DNA from: Microbacterium faecale
GTDB lineage: Bacteria; Actinomycetota; Actinomycetes; Actinomycetales; Microbacteriaceae
DNA length: 64,000 bases
Direction of reading: 5' to 3'
Assembly (NCBI RefSeq): GCF_014640975.1
Contig: NZ_BMHO01000001.1
Coordinates: 1,622,166-1,686,165, forward strand
Position numbers and translations under genes: made by a program. Below, in pieces: positions 25,304-33,407 of this stretch (within the stretch, counting starts at the first letter, position 1; each line of letters starts with the position of its first letter). The notes below the pieces were generated by a model that searched no databases, had not been told where the DNA came from, and was given only the letters and a program-made list of their open reading frames with translations.

Positions 25304-26824
25304 TTACAGGAACCAGCTCGGCAACCAGAGGTGCGCCCGGTAGAGGGCGTCCGGCTCCAGCCAGCCCGTTCCGAACGGCAGGAAGAAGATTCCGACGGCC
25401 GCGATGAGGCAGATCGTCACGCGCACGGCCGTGCGGCGCACGGCGCCGATGCCCCGCACGCGCTCCTGCTCGGCGCGAACTTCGTCGAGCGACGGGTCCG
25501 CGAGCAGGGTGGGTGCGGGCGTGCGCGCGATGCGCTGCGCGGTAAGTACGACCGCGAGAATCACGAACGGCAGCGCGGTGACCGCGTAGAACGTGAACAT
25601 CGTCCGTCCGGGCAGCAGCAGCCACGGCGCGTATGTCGCGAGGATTCCCGCGCCCACGAGGCACTCGGATCCCGTTACCCGCGCTCGCCCGAGCGCGGCC
25701 AGTACGATGCGCACCGCGAGCGCCGCGAGCGCGATCATGCCGACCCACCACAGCAGCGGGTTGGGCAGCGCGGCCATCAGCCCGACGGATCCGCCCTCGC
25801 CGGCCTCGCGGTACATCAGGGTCGGATTGAGCATTGGGATCCACTCGAGCGCCGGGCTGGCGTACGTGTGCCCGCTCGTGACGCTCCGGTGGTACGCGAA
25901 CACGCCCTCGTGGTAGTTCCACAGCGCGACGAACGGGTTCGCGGCCGACTGGCGGTCGTAGCCGCCGGAGGTGACGAGCCAGCCTGTCCAGCTGACGAGG
26001 TAGGTCACGAGCGCCGGGGGGACGAGCAGGAGGAACGACGCCGGGCCCTGGCGGCCGATCGCGGACTCGGCCCAGCGGTCGACGCCCGCGCGGCGTCGGT
26101 CGATCGCGTCGGCGATGACGATGGTGATGCCGAGCACCGCGAGCGCGTAGAGCCCTGACCACTTCACCGCGGAGGCGAGGCCGAGAGTCAGGCCCGCCGC
26201 GATGATCCACGGGCGGCGCCAGATCACGGGGCCCGCGACCGGGTCGCGAGCGGTGCCGGCATGAATCGCGGCGACGGTCCGGCGCCGATCGAGCAGCGAG
26301 AACCAGAACGCGAGCAGGACGAGGAACGACAGCTGGGTGTCGAGGAGCGCGACGCGACTCATCGACACCGCGAGCGGGTCGATCGCCATCAGGGTGCCCG
26401 CGACGCCCGCGAGGGCGACGGATCCCGTCATGCGTCGCGCGACGATGTAGACGAGAGCGACGAGGAGCGTGCCGACGGCGGCTGTCGCCGCGCGCCACCC
26501 GAACGGGTCAGAGCCCGCGAGCGCCATGCCGAGGCCGATGATCCACTTGCCGAGCGGCGGGTGGGCGACGAAGGAGCCCTCCTCGGAGAACCCCGTTCGC
26601 TCGCCGGCTTCGAACGCGGCGTTCTGATCGCCGCCCCACGTGCCCTCGTAGCCGAGCTGCCAGAGCGTCCACGCGTCCTTGACGTAGTAGGTCTCGTCGA
26701 AGATCAGCTCGTCCGGCCCGCCGAGCCCCGTGAAGCGCGTCAGCGCCGCGAGCGCCGTGACGCCCACGGGCACGGCCCAGCTCGCCACGCGGACGGCGCG
26801 TGTTCCGGGCGTACGGTCGGTCAC
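25304..26824 (-). CDS. pmt: protein O-mannosyltransferase (GT39)
   Basis: Polyprenyl-phosphate-mannose-dependent protein mannosyltransferase, 506 residues, about eleven membrane segments. The catalytic acidic pair of GT39 enzymes occurs in the first extracytoplasmic loop (GPDELIFDETYYVKDAW); the C-terminal part is a PMT four-helix region ending in WLPSWFL. It glycosylates exported proteins at the membrane outer face in actinobacteria. Start is GTG at 26824, 6 nt behind a TAGGCT -10 on the minus strand, so leaderless. It is divergent from rsmI, a conserved actinobacterial pair, with the two -10 boxes overlapping. Confidence 0.93.
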   Translation of the reverse strand: MTDRTPGTRAVRVASWAVPVGVTALAALTRFTGLGGPDELIFDETYYVKDAWTLWQLGYEGTWGGDQNAAFEAGERTGFSEEGSFVAHPPLGKWIIGLGMALAGSDPFGWRAATAAVGTLLVALVYIVARRMTGSVALAGVAGTLMAIDPLAVSMSRVALLDTQLSFLVLLAFWFSLLDRRRTVAAIHAGTARDPVAGPVIWRRPWIIAAGLTLGLASAVKWSGLYALAVLGITIVIADAIDRRRAGVDRWAESAIGRQGPASFLLLVPPALVTYLVSWTGWLVTSGGYDRQSAANPFVALWNYHEGVFAYHRSVTSGHTYASPALEWIPMLNPTLMYREAGEGGSVGLMAALPNPLLWWVGMIALAALAVRIVLAALGRARVTGSECLVGAGILATYAPWLLLPGRTMFTFYAVTALPFVILAVVLTAQRIARTPAPTLLADPSLDEVRAEQERVRGIGAVRRTAVRVTICLIAAVGIFFLPFGTGWLEPDALYRAHLWLPSWFL

Positions 26825-26830
26825 GCGACA

Positions 26831-26840
26831 AGCCTAGGGT
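26831..26840. promoter_or_regulatory. overlapping bidirectional -10 core for pmt and rsmI
   Basis: Ten bases, AGCCTAGGGT, hold both -10 boxes: TAGGCT on the minus strand (26831-26836) and TAGGGT on the plus strand (26835-26840), sharing the central dinucleotide of the CCTAGG palindrome. pmt GTG is 6 nt and rsmI ATG 7 nt away, so each transcript would start at or next to its start codon, and each -35 would fall inside the other gene. Confidence 0.65.
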
Positions 26841-26847
26841 GAGAAGC

Positions 26848-27663
26848 ATGATCATCCTGGCGGCCACCCCGATCGGCAATCTCGGCGACGCGTCCCGCCG
26901 CCTCGTCGAGGTGCTGAGCGAGGCGCGCACCATCGCCGCGGAGGATACGCGGACCACGCAGAAGCTCCTCCGTGCACTGGCGATCGAGAATCGGCCGCGG
27001 CTCGTGCCCCTCCATGACCACAACGAGAAGCGCGTCGCGTCCGAACTCGTGGAGCTGGCGCGCGAGGAGGATCTCGTCGTGCTCAGCGACGCCGGGATGC
27101 CGACGGTGAGTGATCCGGGCTACGGGCTCGTCGCGGCGGCCGCGGCGGCCGGCGTGGAGGTGACCGCGATCCCGGGTCCCAGTGCCGTCGTGACGGCGCT
27201 GGCGATCTCGGGACTGCCGACCGACCGGTTCGCGTTCGAGGGGTTCGTGCCGCGCAAGGCGGGGGATCGAGCGCGCGTGTTCGCAGCCGTGCGCGAGGAT
27301 CCGCGCACCCTGGTGTTCTTCGAGGCGCCGACGCGCACGGAGCAGACGCTGCGCGACATGGCGACGGCCTTCGGCGCCGACCGGCGCGCGGCGGTGGCTC
27401 GAGAGCTGACGAAGCTGCACGAGCAGGTTGTGCGCGGCACGCTCGACGAGCTCGCCAGCTGGGCAGCGGGCGGTGTGCGCGGCGAGGTCGTGCTCGTCGT
27501 CGGGGGAGCGGATCCGGTGGTGCTGACGCGCGAGGAGGCGCTCGAGCGGGTGCGCGGGCTCGTCACGGACGGGGCGCGGCTGAAGGACGCGACGCGTCAG
27601 GTCGCCGCGAGGTCGGACCTGTCGGCGCGCGAGCTGTACGACGCCGCTCTCGCCGCTCGCTGA
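26848..27663 (+). CDS. rsmI: 16S rRNA (cytidine1402-2'-O)-methyltransferase
   Basis: SAM-dependent ribosomal RNA methyltransferase of the tetrapyrrole-methylase fold, 271 residues. Signatures: start LAATPIGNLGDASRRLVEVL, EDTRTTQKLL, LSDAGMPTVSDPGYGLV and the family segment IPGPSAVVTALAISGLPTDRF. It methylates C1402 of 16S rRNA at the decoding centre together with RsmH. ATG lies 7 nt behind TAGGGT, with no Shine-Dalgarno. Monocistronic, ending at the hairpin array 27665-27742 before the convergent GntR gene. Confidence 0.96.
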   Translation: MIILAATPIGNLGDASRRLVEVLSEARTIAAEDTRTTQKLLRALAIENRPRLVPLHDHNEKRVASELVELAREEDLVVLSDAGMPTVSDPGYGLVAAAAAAGVEVTAIPGPSAVVTALAISGLPTDRFAFEGFVPRKAGDRARVFAAVREDPRTLVFFEAPTRTEQTLRDMATAFGADRRAAVARELTKLHEQVVRGTLDELASWAAGGVRGEVVLVVGGADPVVLTREEALERVRGLVTDGARLKDATRQVAARSDLSARELYDAALAAR

Positions 27664-27664
27664 G

Positions 27665-27742
27665 TCCACAAGTCTCCGACAAGTCCGGCGCTGTTCGCAG
27701 CGGACTTGTCGGAGAATTGCGGACTTGTCGGAGACTTGTGGA
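27665..27742. terminator. triple-arm inverted repeat between convergent rsmI and gntR-type gene
   Basis: A 23-base arm (27665-27687) is perfectly complementary to 27720-27742. A third partial copy, CGGACTTGTCGGAGA (27701-27715), is complementary to the inner 15 bases of the first arm. Two mutually exclusive hairpins are therefore possible: a 15-bp stem with a 13-nt loop that can itself close on a UUCG tetraloop, or the full 23-bp stem. It starts immediately after the rsmI stop and ends 2 bases before the convergent gene's stop, so it probably terminates both. Confidence 0.8.
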
Positions 27743-27744
27743 TG

Positions 27745-28449
27745 TCAGGAGAGCGAGCCGTCGGCGAGGATCTCCGCCCAGACGACGCGCATATGCGTCC
27801 GTGAATGGCGCTCGGCGGCCGCACCGTCGCCCGCCATCACGGCCGCGGCGACCTGTTCGTGCTCTTCGAGCGTCCCGGCGGCGGGCGTCGCGGGTGTCAT
27901 CCCGAGGCGTGAACGCCCCGTGAGCACCTCGCGGATCGGCCCGCGCAGCGCGACGAGCTGGGGGTTGCCTGACGCCTGCAGCAGCAGGTCGTGGAACGCG
28001 ACGTCGGCCTCGAGGAACTCATCGGAGGCGCCGCCGGCCTCGTCGCCGAGCGCGCGCAGCCGTGCGGCGAGGCGCCGAAGCTCCGCGCGCTGCGCTGGGG
28101 TCGCGCGCCGGGCCGCGAGCATCGCGGCGGTCGGTTCGACCGCGACGCGCACCTCCATGAGCGCCTCGAGCTGTTGCTGGCGGAAGGGACCGGACAGGTT
28201 CCACGCGATCAGGCGCGGTGAGTAGGCGTCCCAGGCCTCACGTGGCTGCACGGTGATGCCGACACGGCGCCTGCTGGCCACGAGACCGATGCTCTCGAGC
28301 ACGCGCACGGCCTCACGCACGACGGTGCGGGACGCGTCGTAGTCGGCCTCGAGCTGCGCGAGAGTGAGCACGGCGCCGGGCGCGATCTCGCCCGCGGCGA
28401 TGCGCTCGCCGAGATCTGAGGTCACGTCTGAGTGCATGCCGCCCGCCAT
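27745..28449 (-). CDS. GntR/FadR-family transcriptional regulator of gluconate genes
   Basis: 234 residues: N-terminal winged helix (DLGERIAAGEIAPGAVLTLAQLEADYDASRTVVREAVRVLESIGLV) and a C-terminal all-helical FCD effector domain with a metal-type histidine in ADVAFHDLLLQASGN. It is divergent from the gluconate permease operon, which it most likely represses until gluconate or a phosphorylated product binds. The ATG at 28449 has GGAAGGAG 6 nt upstream; a second in-frame ATG is four codons later. Its 3' end abuts the hairpin array shared with rsmI. Confidence 0.9.
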   Translation of the reverse strand: MAGGMHSDVTSDLGERIAAGEIAPGAVLTLAQLEADYDASRTVVREAVRVLESIGLVASRRRVGITVQPREAWDAYSPRLIAWNLSGPFRQQQLEALMEVRVAVEPTAAMLAARRATPAQRAELRRLAARLRALGDEAGGASDEFLEADVAFHDLLLQASGNPQLVALRGPIREVLTGRSRLGMTPATPAAGTLEEHEQVAAAVMAGDGAAAERHSRTHMRVVWAEILADGSLS

Positions 28450-28487
28450 CGGGTGCTCCTTCCCGCCGCGGGTGTCGCGCCCGCTCC

Positions 28488-28530
28488 AATGGTGCTATGT
28501 TATCTCGTTAATAAGTACTACCTTTCGAGG
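28488..28530. promoter_or_regulatory. AT-rich divergent control region of the gluconate operon
   Basis: The only AT-rich patch between the regulator and permease genes. It contains TATGTT (28496-28501) and TTAATA on the plus strand and TAACAT (28497-28502) on the minus strand as possible -10 boxes, plus a loose inverted pair GGTGCTA (28491-28497) and TACTACC (28516-28522) that could be the regulator's operator. The precise promoter is uncertain. Confidence 0.4.
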
Positions 28531-28579
28531 TGGCCGCCAACGACGTCGCCCCGCCGCATCGCATTCGATGGAGAATCCC

Positions 28580-29962
28580 ATGACCGAAGAATGGACACAG
28601 ACTCTCGGAGCCGGTCCGCTCCTGGCGATCGCGGCTGTCGCGATCGCCCTCATCCTCTTCCTGGTGATCACGGTCCGACTGCACGCGTTTCTGACACTGA
28701 TCGTGGTCTCGCTGCTCACGGCGATCGCCACCGGGCTCCCGATCGGCGCCATCGTCGATCAGCTCGTCGCCGATTTCGGCGGCACCCTCGGATCGGTCGC
28801 GCTGCTGATCGGGCTCGGCGCGATCCTCGGAAAACTCATCGAGTCCTCGGGCGGTGCGAAGGTCGTCGCCGACAAGATGGTGGCCGTCTTCGGCGAGCAA
28901 CGCGCCGCGATGGCACTCGGCATCACCTCGCTGCTCCTCGGCTTCCCGATCTTCTTCGACGCCGGTCTCATCGTGATGCTGCCGATCATCTTCGCCGTCG
29001 CCCGCCGCATCGGCGGTAAGAACCTGCTGCTGTACGGCATTTCGGGGGCGGCCGCGTTCTCCGTCATGCACGTGTTCCTGCCACCGCACCCCGGTCCCGT
29101 CACCGCGACCGAGGCATACGGCGCGAACCTCGGCCTCGTGCTGCTCGTCGGCATGATCATCGCGTTCCCGACGTGGTACCTCTCGGGTCTGCTCTGGGGT
29201 CGCTTCGTGAACAAGCGCATCCCGATGGCGGTTCCCGCGCTCTTCGGCACCTCTGACGACGACCAGCCCGCGAACCCGCCGTCGGCGGGGACCGTGATCG
29301 CGATCCTCCTCATCCCGATCGTCCTGATCTTCCTCAACACTGGGCTCGACGCGCTCGGCTCCGTCGGCACGGTGGACCCCGAGGCGACCTGGGTCCAGGT
29401 GCTCTCCCTCATCGGGACCGCCCCTGTCGCGTTGCTGATCTCGGTCGTGATCGCTCTGCTCGTGCTCGGCAAGTTCCGCGGCGAGAAGGGATCGGCGCTC
29501 GAGAAGCTCGTCGAGGGCACGTTCGGCCCCGTCGCCTCCGTCATCCTCATCACCGGCGCCGGCGGCATGTTCGGCGGCGTCCTGCGGGCCTCGGGCATCG
29601 GCGACGCACTGGCCGACAGCCTCGGCGACCTCGGCCTGCCCGTCATCGTCGCGGCGTATATCATCGCGGTCGTGCTGCGCCTCGCGCAGGGTTCGGCGAC
29701 GGTCGCTCTCGTCACGAGCGCGGGGCTGATGGCTCCGGCGGTCGCCGCCGGCGGCTTCGGCGCCATCGACATCGCCGCGATCACGCTCGCCACCGCGGCG
29801 GGCAGCGTGTTCGCCGGCCACGTGAACGACTCCGGCTTCTGGCTGGTCGGACGTCTGATGAACATGGACGTGAAGACGACCCTCAAGACGTGGACCGTGC
29901 AGCAGGCGATCGAATCGGTCGTCGGTTTCGCGCTCGTTCTCGTCGTGTACGCGATCTTCTAA
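28580..29962 (+). CDS. gntP: gluconate:H+ symporter, GntP family
   Basis: Membrane importer for gluconate or related aldonates, 460 residues with about 12-14 hydrophobic segments. GntP-family features: GAGPLLAIAAVAIALILFLV at the N-terminus, FGGTLGSVALLIGLGAILGKLIESSGGA, and the HVFLPPHPGPVTATE loop. ATG 28580 is preferred to ATG 28568 because GGAG is 6 nt ahead of it. First gene of the operon with two sugar-acid dehydrogenases and gluconokinase, divergent from the GntR/FadR regulator. The homologue IdnT takes L-idonate, which the neighbouring idnD-like gene would also suit. Confidence 0.92.
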   Translation: MTEEWTQTLGAGPLLAIAAVAIALILFLVITVRLHAFLTLIVVSLLTAIATGLPIGAIVDQLVADFGGTLGSVALLIGLGAILGKLIESSGGAKVVADKMVAVFGEQRAAMALGITSLLLGFPIFFDAGLIVMLPIIFAVARRIGGKNLLLYGISGAAAFSVMHVFLPPHPGPVTATEAYGANLGLVLLVGMIIAFPTWYLSGLLWGRFVNKRIPMAVPALFGTSDDDQPANPPSAGTVIAILLIPIVLIFLNTGLDALGSVGTVDPEATWVQVLSLIGTAPVALLISVVIALLVLGKFRGEKGSALEKLVEGTFGPVASVILITGAGGMFGGVLRASGIGDALADSLGDLGLPVIVAAYIIAVVLRLAQGSATVALVTSAGLMAPAVAAGGFGAIDIAAITLATAAGSVFAGHVNDSGFWLVGRLMNMDVKTTLKTWTVQQAIESVVGFALVLVVYAIF

Positions 29963-29977
29963 GGAGGAGGGCTGGCG

Positions 29978-30748
29978 ATGACGATCGACCTGTTCGATGT
30001 GACGGGGCGCCTCGCGCTCGTGACCGGGTCCTCGCGCGGTCTCGGCCGCAGCCTCGCGATCGCGCTGGCCGAGGCCGGTGCGCGGGTGATCCTGCACGGC
30101 CGCGACGAGACGGCGCTCGCCGAGACGGCGGACGCGATCGAGCGTATGGCGGGGGAGCGGCCGAGCGCCGTCCGCTTCGACGTGACGCGCTCCGCGGAGG
30201 TCCGTGAGGTCGTCGGCGCTCTCGTCGCCGAGCACGGCGTCCCGGACATCCTCGTCAACAACGCCGGACTGCAGCGGCGCGCGCCGATCCACGAGTTCGA
30301 CGCCGACGACTGGGACGCCGTCATCGCGAGCAATCTCTCGAGCGCCTTCTACGTCGCGCGGGCGATCACGCCCGGCATGGTCGAACGGGGCAGCGGCAAG
30401 GTCATCAACATCGCGTCGGTCCAGTCGAAGCTTGCGCGTCAGACGATCGCGCCGTACTCCGCGTCGAAGGGTGGCATCGCCGCCCTCACGCAGGGGATGG
30501 CGGCCGATCTCGCACGTCACAACGTGCAGGTCAACGCTCTGTCTCCCGGCTATTTCGCAACCGACATGAATCGTGCGCTCGTCGAGGATCCGTCCTTCGA
30601 CGCCTGGCTCACCCAGCGCACGCCGGCCGGACGCTGGGGGCGCGTCGACGAGCTGCGCGGCGCGCTCCTGTTCCTCGCCTCGGACGCCTCGAGCTTCGTC
30701 TCGGGCCACAACCTCGTGGTCGATGGCGGAATGACGGCCGTCGTATGA
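29978..30748 (+). CDS. idnO: gluconate 5-dehydrogenase (SDR family, IdnO-like)
   Basis: Short-chain dehydrogenase interconverting 5-keto-D-gluconate and D-gluconate, 256 residues. Cofactor motif TGSSRGLGRSLA, NNAG, catalytic Ser in NIASVQS and the Tyr/Lys pair in APYSASKGG; the LQRRAPIHEF segment and the C-terminal FVSGHNLVVDGGMTAVV agree with IdnO/GNO. AGGAGG lies close upstream of the ATG. It overlaps the next gene as ATGA. Together with the following dehydrogenase it would convert L-idonate to gluconate. Confidence 0.85.
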   Translation: MTIDLFDVTGRLALVTGSSRGLGRSLAIALAEAGARVILHGRDETALAETADAIERMAGERPSAVRFDVTRSAEVREVVGALVAEHGVPDILVNNAGLQRRAPIHEFDADDWDAVIASNLSSAFYVARAITPGMVERGSGKVINIASVQSKLARQTIAPYSASKGGIAALTQGMAADLARHNVQVNALSPGYFATDMNRALVEDPSFDAWLTQRTPAGRWGRVDELRGALLFLASDASSFVSGHNLVVDGGMTAVV

Positions 30749-31770
30749 GGGCGGTGTTCATCGACGCCAAGGACCGGATCGCCGTGCGCGAGACGGCGAT
30801 GCCGGTCCCGGGCGACGACGAGGTGCGGATCCGCGTCACCCACGTCGGGATCTGCGGCAGCGATCTGCATTACTTCTTCGACGGCGCCAATGGCGAGCAC
30901 GCGGTGCGCGAGCCGCTCATCCCGGGCCACGAGCTCGCCGCTGTGGTCGACGCGGACCCGTCCGGCCGCCTCGAGCCCGGCACGCCCGTTACGGTGCATC
31001 CCGCGCGCTTCGGGAGCGTGACGCCGGAGATCGCGCAGGAACCGCACCTGCGGCCCGGTGGCTCGTATCTCGGCAGTGCGGCCACGTGGCCGCACACGCA
31101 GGGCGCGATGGCGGAGTTCCTCGTCGTCGAATCCCGCATGATCCGCGTGCTGCCCGATGGCCTCCCGCTCGCGCGTGCCGTGCTCGCCGAACCCCTCGCT
31201 GTCGCACTGCACGCCGTATCCCGCTCGGACGGCGTCGAGGGGCGGCGGGTGCTTGTCTCCGGCGCCGGACCGATCGGACTCCTTGCGATCGTGGCCGCGC
31301 GCGCCGAGGGCGCCGCGCACATCACGGTGAGCGACGTGCTCGCCGAGCCGCTGGAGCGCGCGCGGGCGCTCGGCGCCGATGCCGTGCTGCGGGTCGGCGT
31401 CGACGACGTCCCCGCCGAGGCGTTCGACGTCGTATTCGAGTGCTCGGGTGCCGCCGTCGCGATCTCCACGGCGACGACGGCCGCACGCCGGCGCGGCGTG
31501 ATCGTGCAGGTCGGGATGGTCCCGAACGAGGCGCGCGCCATCGGACTGGCGCCGCTGATCTCGAAGGAGGTGGATCTGCGCGGCGCCTTCCGGTTCCGCG
31601 ACGAGATCGACCGCGCCATCGAGGTGTTGGCCGCGGGAGAGGAGATCGCGGGCGTCGTGACCCACGTGATCGACGTCGCCGAGGTCAGCTCTGCGTTCGA
31701 CCTCGCACGCGACGGCGCCCGGTCCGGCAAGGTGGTTGTATCGCTCACCGACCAGAAGGGGACCGGATGA
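30745..31770 (+). CDS. idnD: zinc-dependent alcohol dehydrogenase, L-idonate 5-dehydrogenase-like
   Basis: Medium-chain dehydrogenase of 341 residues with the catalytic-zinc ligands in GICGSDLHYF and PGHELAAVV and a Rossmann segment VLVSGAGPIGLLAIVAA. The YFFDGANGEHAVREPLIPGHE stretch and the position between an IdnO-like SDR and gluconokinase support L-idonate 5-dehydrogenase; sorbitol-type dehydrogenase is the alternative. The four-cysteine structural zinc lobe is absent. It overlaps both neighbours by ATGA, so it is translationally coupled within the operon. Confidence 0.8.
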   Translation: MRAVFIDAKDRIAVRETAMPVPGDDEVRIRVTHVGICGSDLHYFFDGANGEHAVREPLIPGHELAAVVDADPSGRLEPGTPVTVHPARFGSVTPEIAQEPHLRPGGSYLGSAATWPHTQGAMAEFLVVESRMIRVLPDGLPLARAVLAEPLAVALHAVSRSDGVEGRRVLVSGAGPIGLLAIVAARAEGAAHITVSDVLAEPLERARALGADAVLRVGVDDVPAEAFDVVFECSGAAVAISTATTAARRRGVIVQVGMVPNEARAIGLAPLISKEVDLRGAFRFRDEIDRAIEVLAAGEEIAGVVTHVIDVAEVSSAFDLARDGARSGKVVVSLTDQKGTG

Positions 31771-33290
31771 CGTCGCCGGACGTGCTCATCGGGATCGACA
31801 TGGGCACCACAGCGACCAAGGTCGTCGCCTATCGCTCGGACGGCGCGGCCGTCGCCGACGCCTCGCACGGCTACCCCCTCGACGAGCCCGAGCCGGACTA
31901 CGCCGAGCAGGATCCGCACCTCATCCTCGACGCCGTCTATCGCGGGATCCGCGAGGTGACCGAGCGCGTCGGCGCGGATCGCGTCGCCGGGCTGAGCTTC
32001 TCGACCGCGATGCACTCCGTGCTCGCGCTCGCGTCGGACGGATCGCCCCTCACCTCGGTCATCACCTGGGCGGACACTCGTGCCGCCGAGGTGGCCGCTC
32101 GTCTCCGGGACAGCGGGTCCGGCCTCGCCCTGCATCGCCGGACCGGGACGCCCGTGCACCCGATGTCGCCGCTGACGAAGCTCGCCTGGTTCCGCGCCCA
32201 CGAGCCGGAGCTGTTCGCCCGCGTGGCGACGTGGGCGGGCAGCAAGGACTGGATCCTGTGGCGCATGACCGGCCGTCTTGTCACCGATCACTCGCTCGCC
32301 TCCGCGTCCGGCCTCATGGACATCCACCGCCTGGCGTGGGATGACGAGGCGCTCGACATCGCGGGGATCTCGGCCGATCAGCTGCCGGACCTCGTTCCCA
32401 CGACCCACGTGATCGACGGGCTCGGAGATGAGGCCATTGCCGCGACCGGGCTCCGGCCCGACACTCCTATTGTCGTCGGCGCGGGAGACGGTCCGCTCGC
32501 GAACCTCGGGGTCGGTGCCGTCCGCCCCGGCGTCGCCGCCTGCTCGGTCGGCACGAGCGGAGCTCTGCGCGTCGCGGTCGACCGCCCGAGCGTCGATCCG
32601 ATGGGCGGCGTGTTCTGCTACGCGCTGACCGAGGACCGCTGGGTCATCGGCGGCGCGATCAACAACGGCGGCGTGGTGCTCGACTGGGTGCGCGGCGAGC
32701 TCGCGTCGGGCGACGCGGGCCTGTCGACCGCGCAGCTGCTCGACGAGGCGATGACCGTGCCCGCGGGAAGCGGCGGACTGCTCATGCTGCCGTACCTGCT
32801 CGGCGAGCGCGCCCCGCGCTGGGGCGGCGTCGCCCGCGGCGCCTACGTCGGGCTCACGCGTTCGCACCGTCGGGCCCACCTCGTGCGCGCGGCGGTCGAG
32901 GGCGTCGCGCTGCAGCTGGCGCTCGTGCGGCAGTCGATGCAGCACGCCGACCTCGCCCTCGACGAGATCCGCGCGACCGGCGGCGTCATGAAGCACCGCA
33001 TCTGGCGCCAGACGCTCGCGAGCGCGTTCGACGCACCGATTGGATTCCCCGAGAGCTCGGAGGGATCCGGCTTCGGTGCCGCGCTGCTCGGGATGGAGGC
33101 GCTCGGCATGATCGACTCGATCGAGGTCGCGGCCGATCTCGTGCCGGTCGCGGATGTCACCCGTCCGGTCACGGAGGACGCGGGCGTCTACGCCGAGCTG
33201 CTGCCCGTGTTTGAGCGCCTCTACGGCGCGCTGCTGCCCGCGAACGTCACCCTCCAGGACATCGCCTCGCGCCTGCCGCTCGCGCACTGA
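31767..33290 (+). CDS. gntK: gluconokinase, FGGY family
   Basis: ATP-dependent kinase forming 6-phosphogluconate, 507 residues, of the actin-like FGGY fold used by Gram-positive gluconokinases rather than the short GntK of enterobacteria. N-terminal phosphate-binding segment LIGIDMGTTATKVVAY, substrate-side motif FSTAMHSVLALASDG, TWADTRAAE, and the second phosphate motif VGAGDGPLANLGVG with SVGTSGALR. Last gene of the operon (ATGA overlap upstream). Its product feeds 6-phosphogluconate dehydrogenase, encoded at 55422-56870 in this same window. Confidence 0.9.
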   Translation: MTSPDVLIGIDMGTTATKVVAYRSDGAAVADASHGYPLDEPEPDYAEQDPHLILDAVYRGIREVTERVGADRVAGLSFSTAMHSVLALASDGSPLTSVITWADTRAAEVAARLRDSGSGLALHRRTGTPVHPMSPLTKLAWFRAHEPELFARVATWAGSKDWILWRMTGRLVTDHSLASASGLMDIHRLAWDDEALDIAGISADQLPDLVPTTHVIDGLGDEAIAATGLRPDTPIVVGAGDGPLANLGVGAVRPGVAACSVGTSGALRVAVDRPSVDPMGGVFCYALTEDRWVIGGAINNGGVVLDWVRGELASGDAGLSTAQLLDEAMTVPAGSGGLLMLPYLLGERAPRWGGVARGAYVGLTRSHRRAHLVRAAVEGVALQLALVRQSMQHADLALDEIRATGGVMKHRIWRQTLASAFDAPIGFPESSEGSGFGAALLGMEALGMIDSIEVAADLVPVADVTRPVTEDAGVYAELLPVFERLYGALLPANVTLQDIASRLPLAH

Positions 33291-33407
33291 TGCGGCCCGA
33301 TCGCGTTAGCACGCCCGCGTCAGCGCGGTCAAGGCAGGTGCCGGCCCACGAATGCTCGGTTTAGATGGACGTCCCACGTCACCATTCGACGAACCGGAGG
33401 GGCAGCC

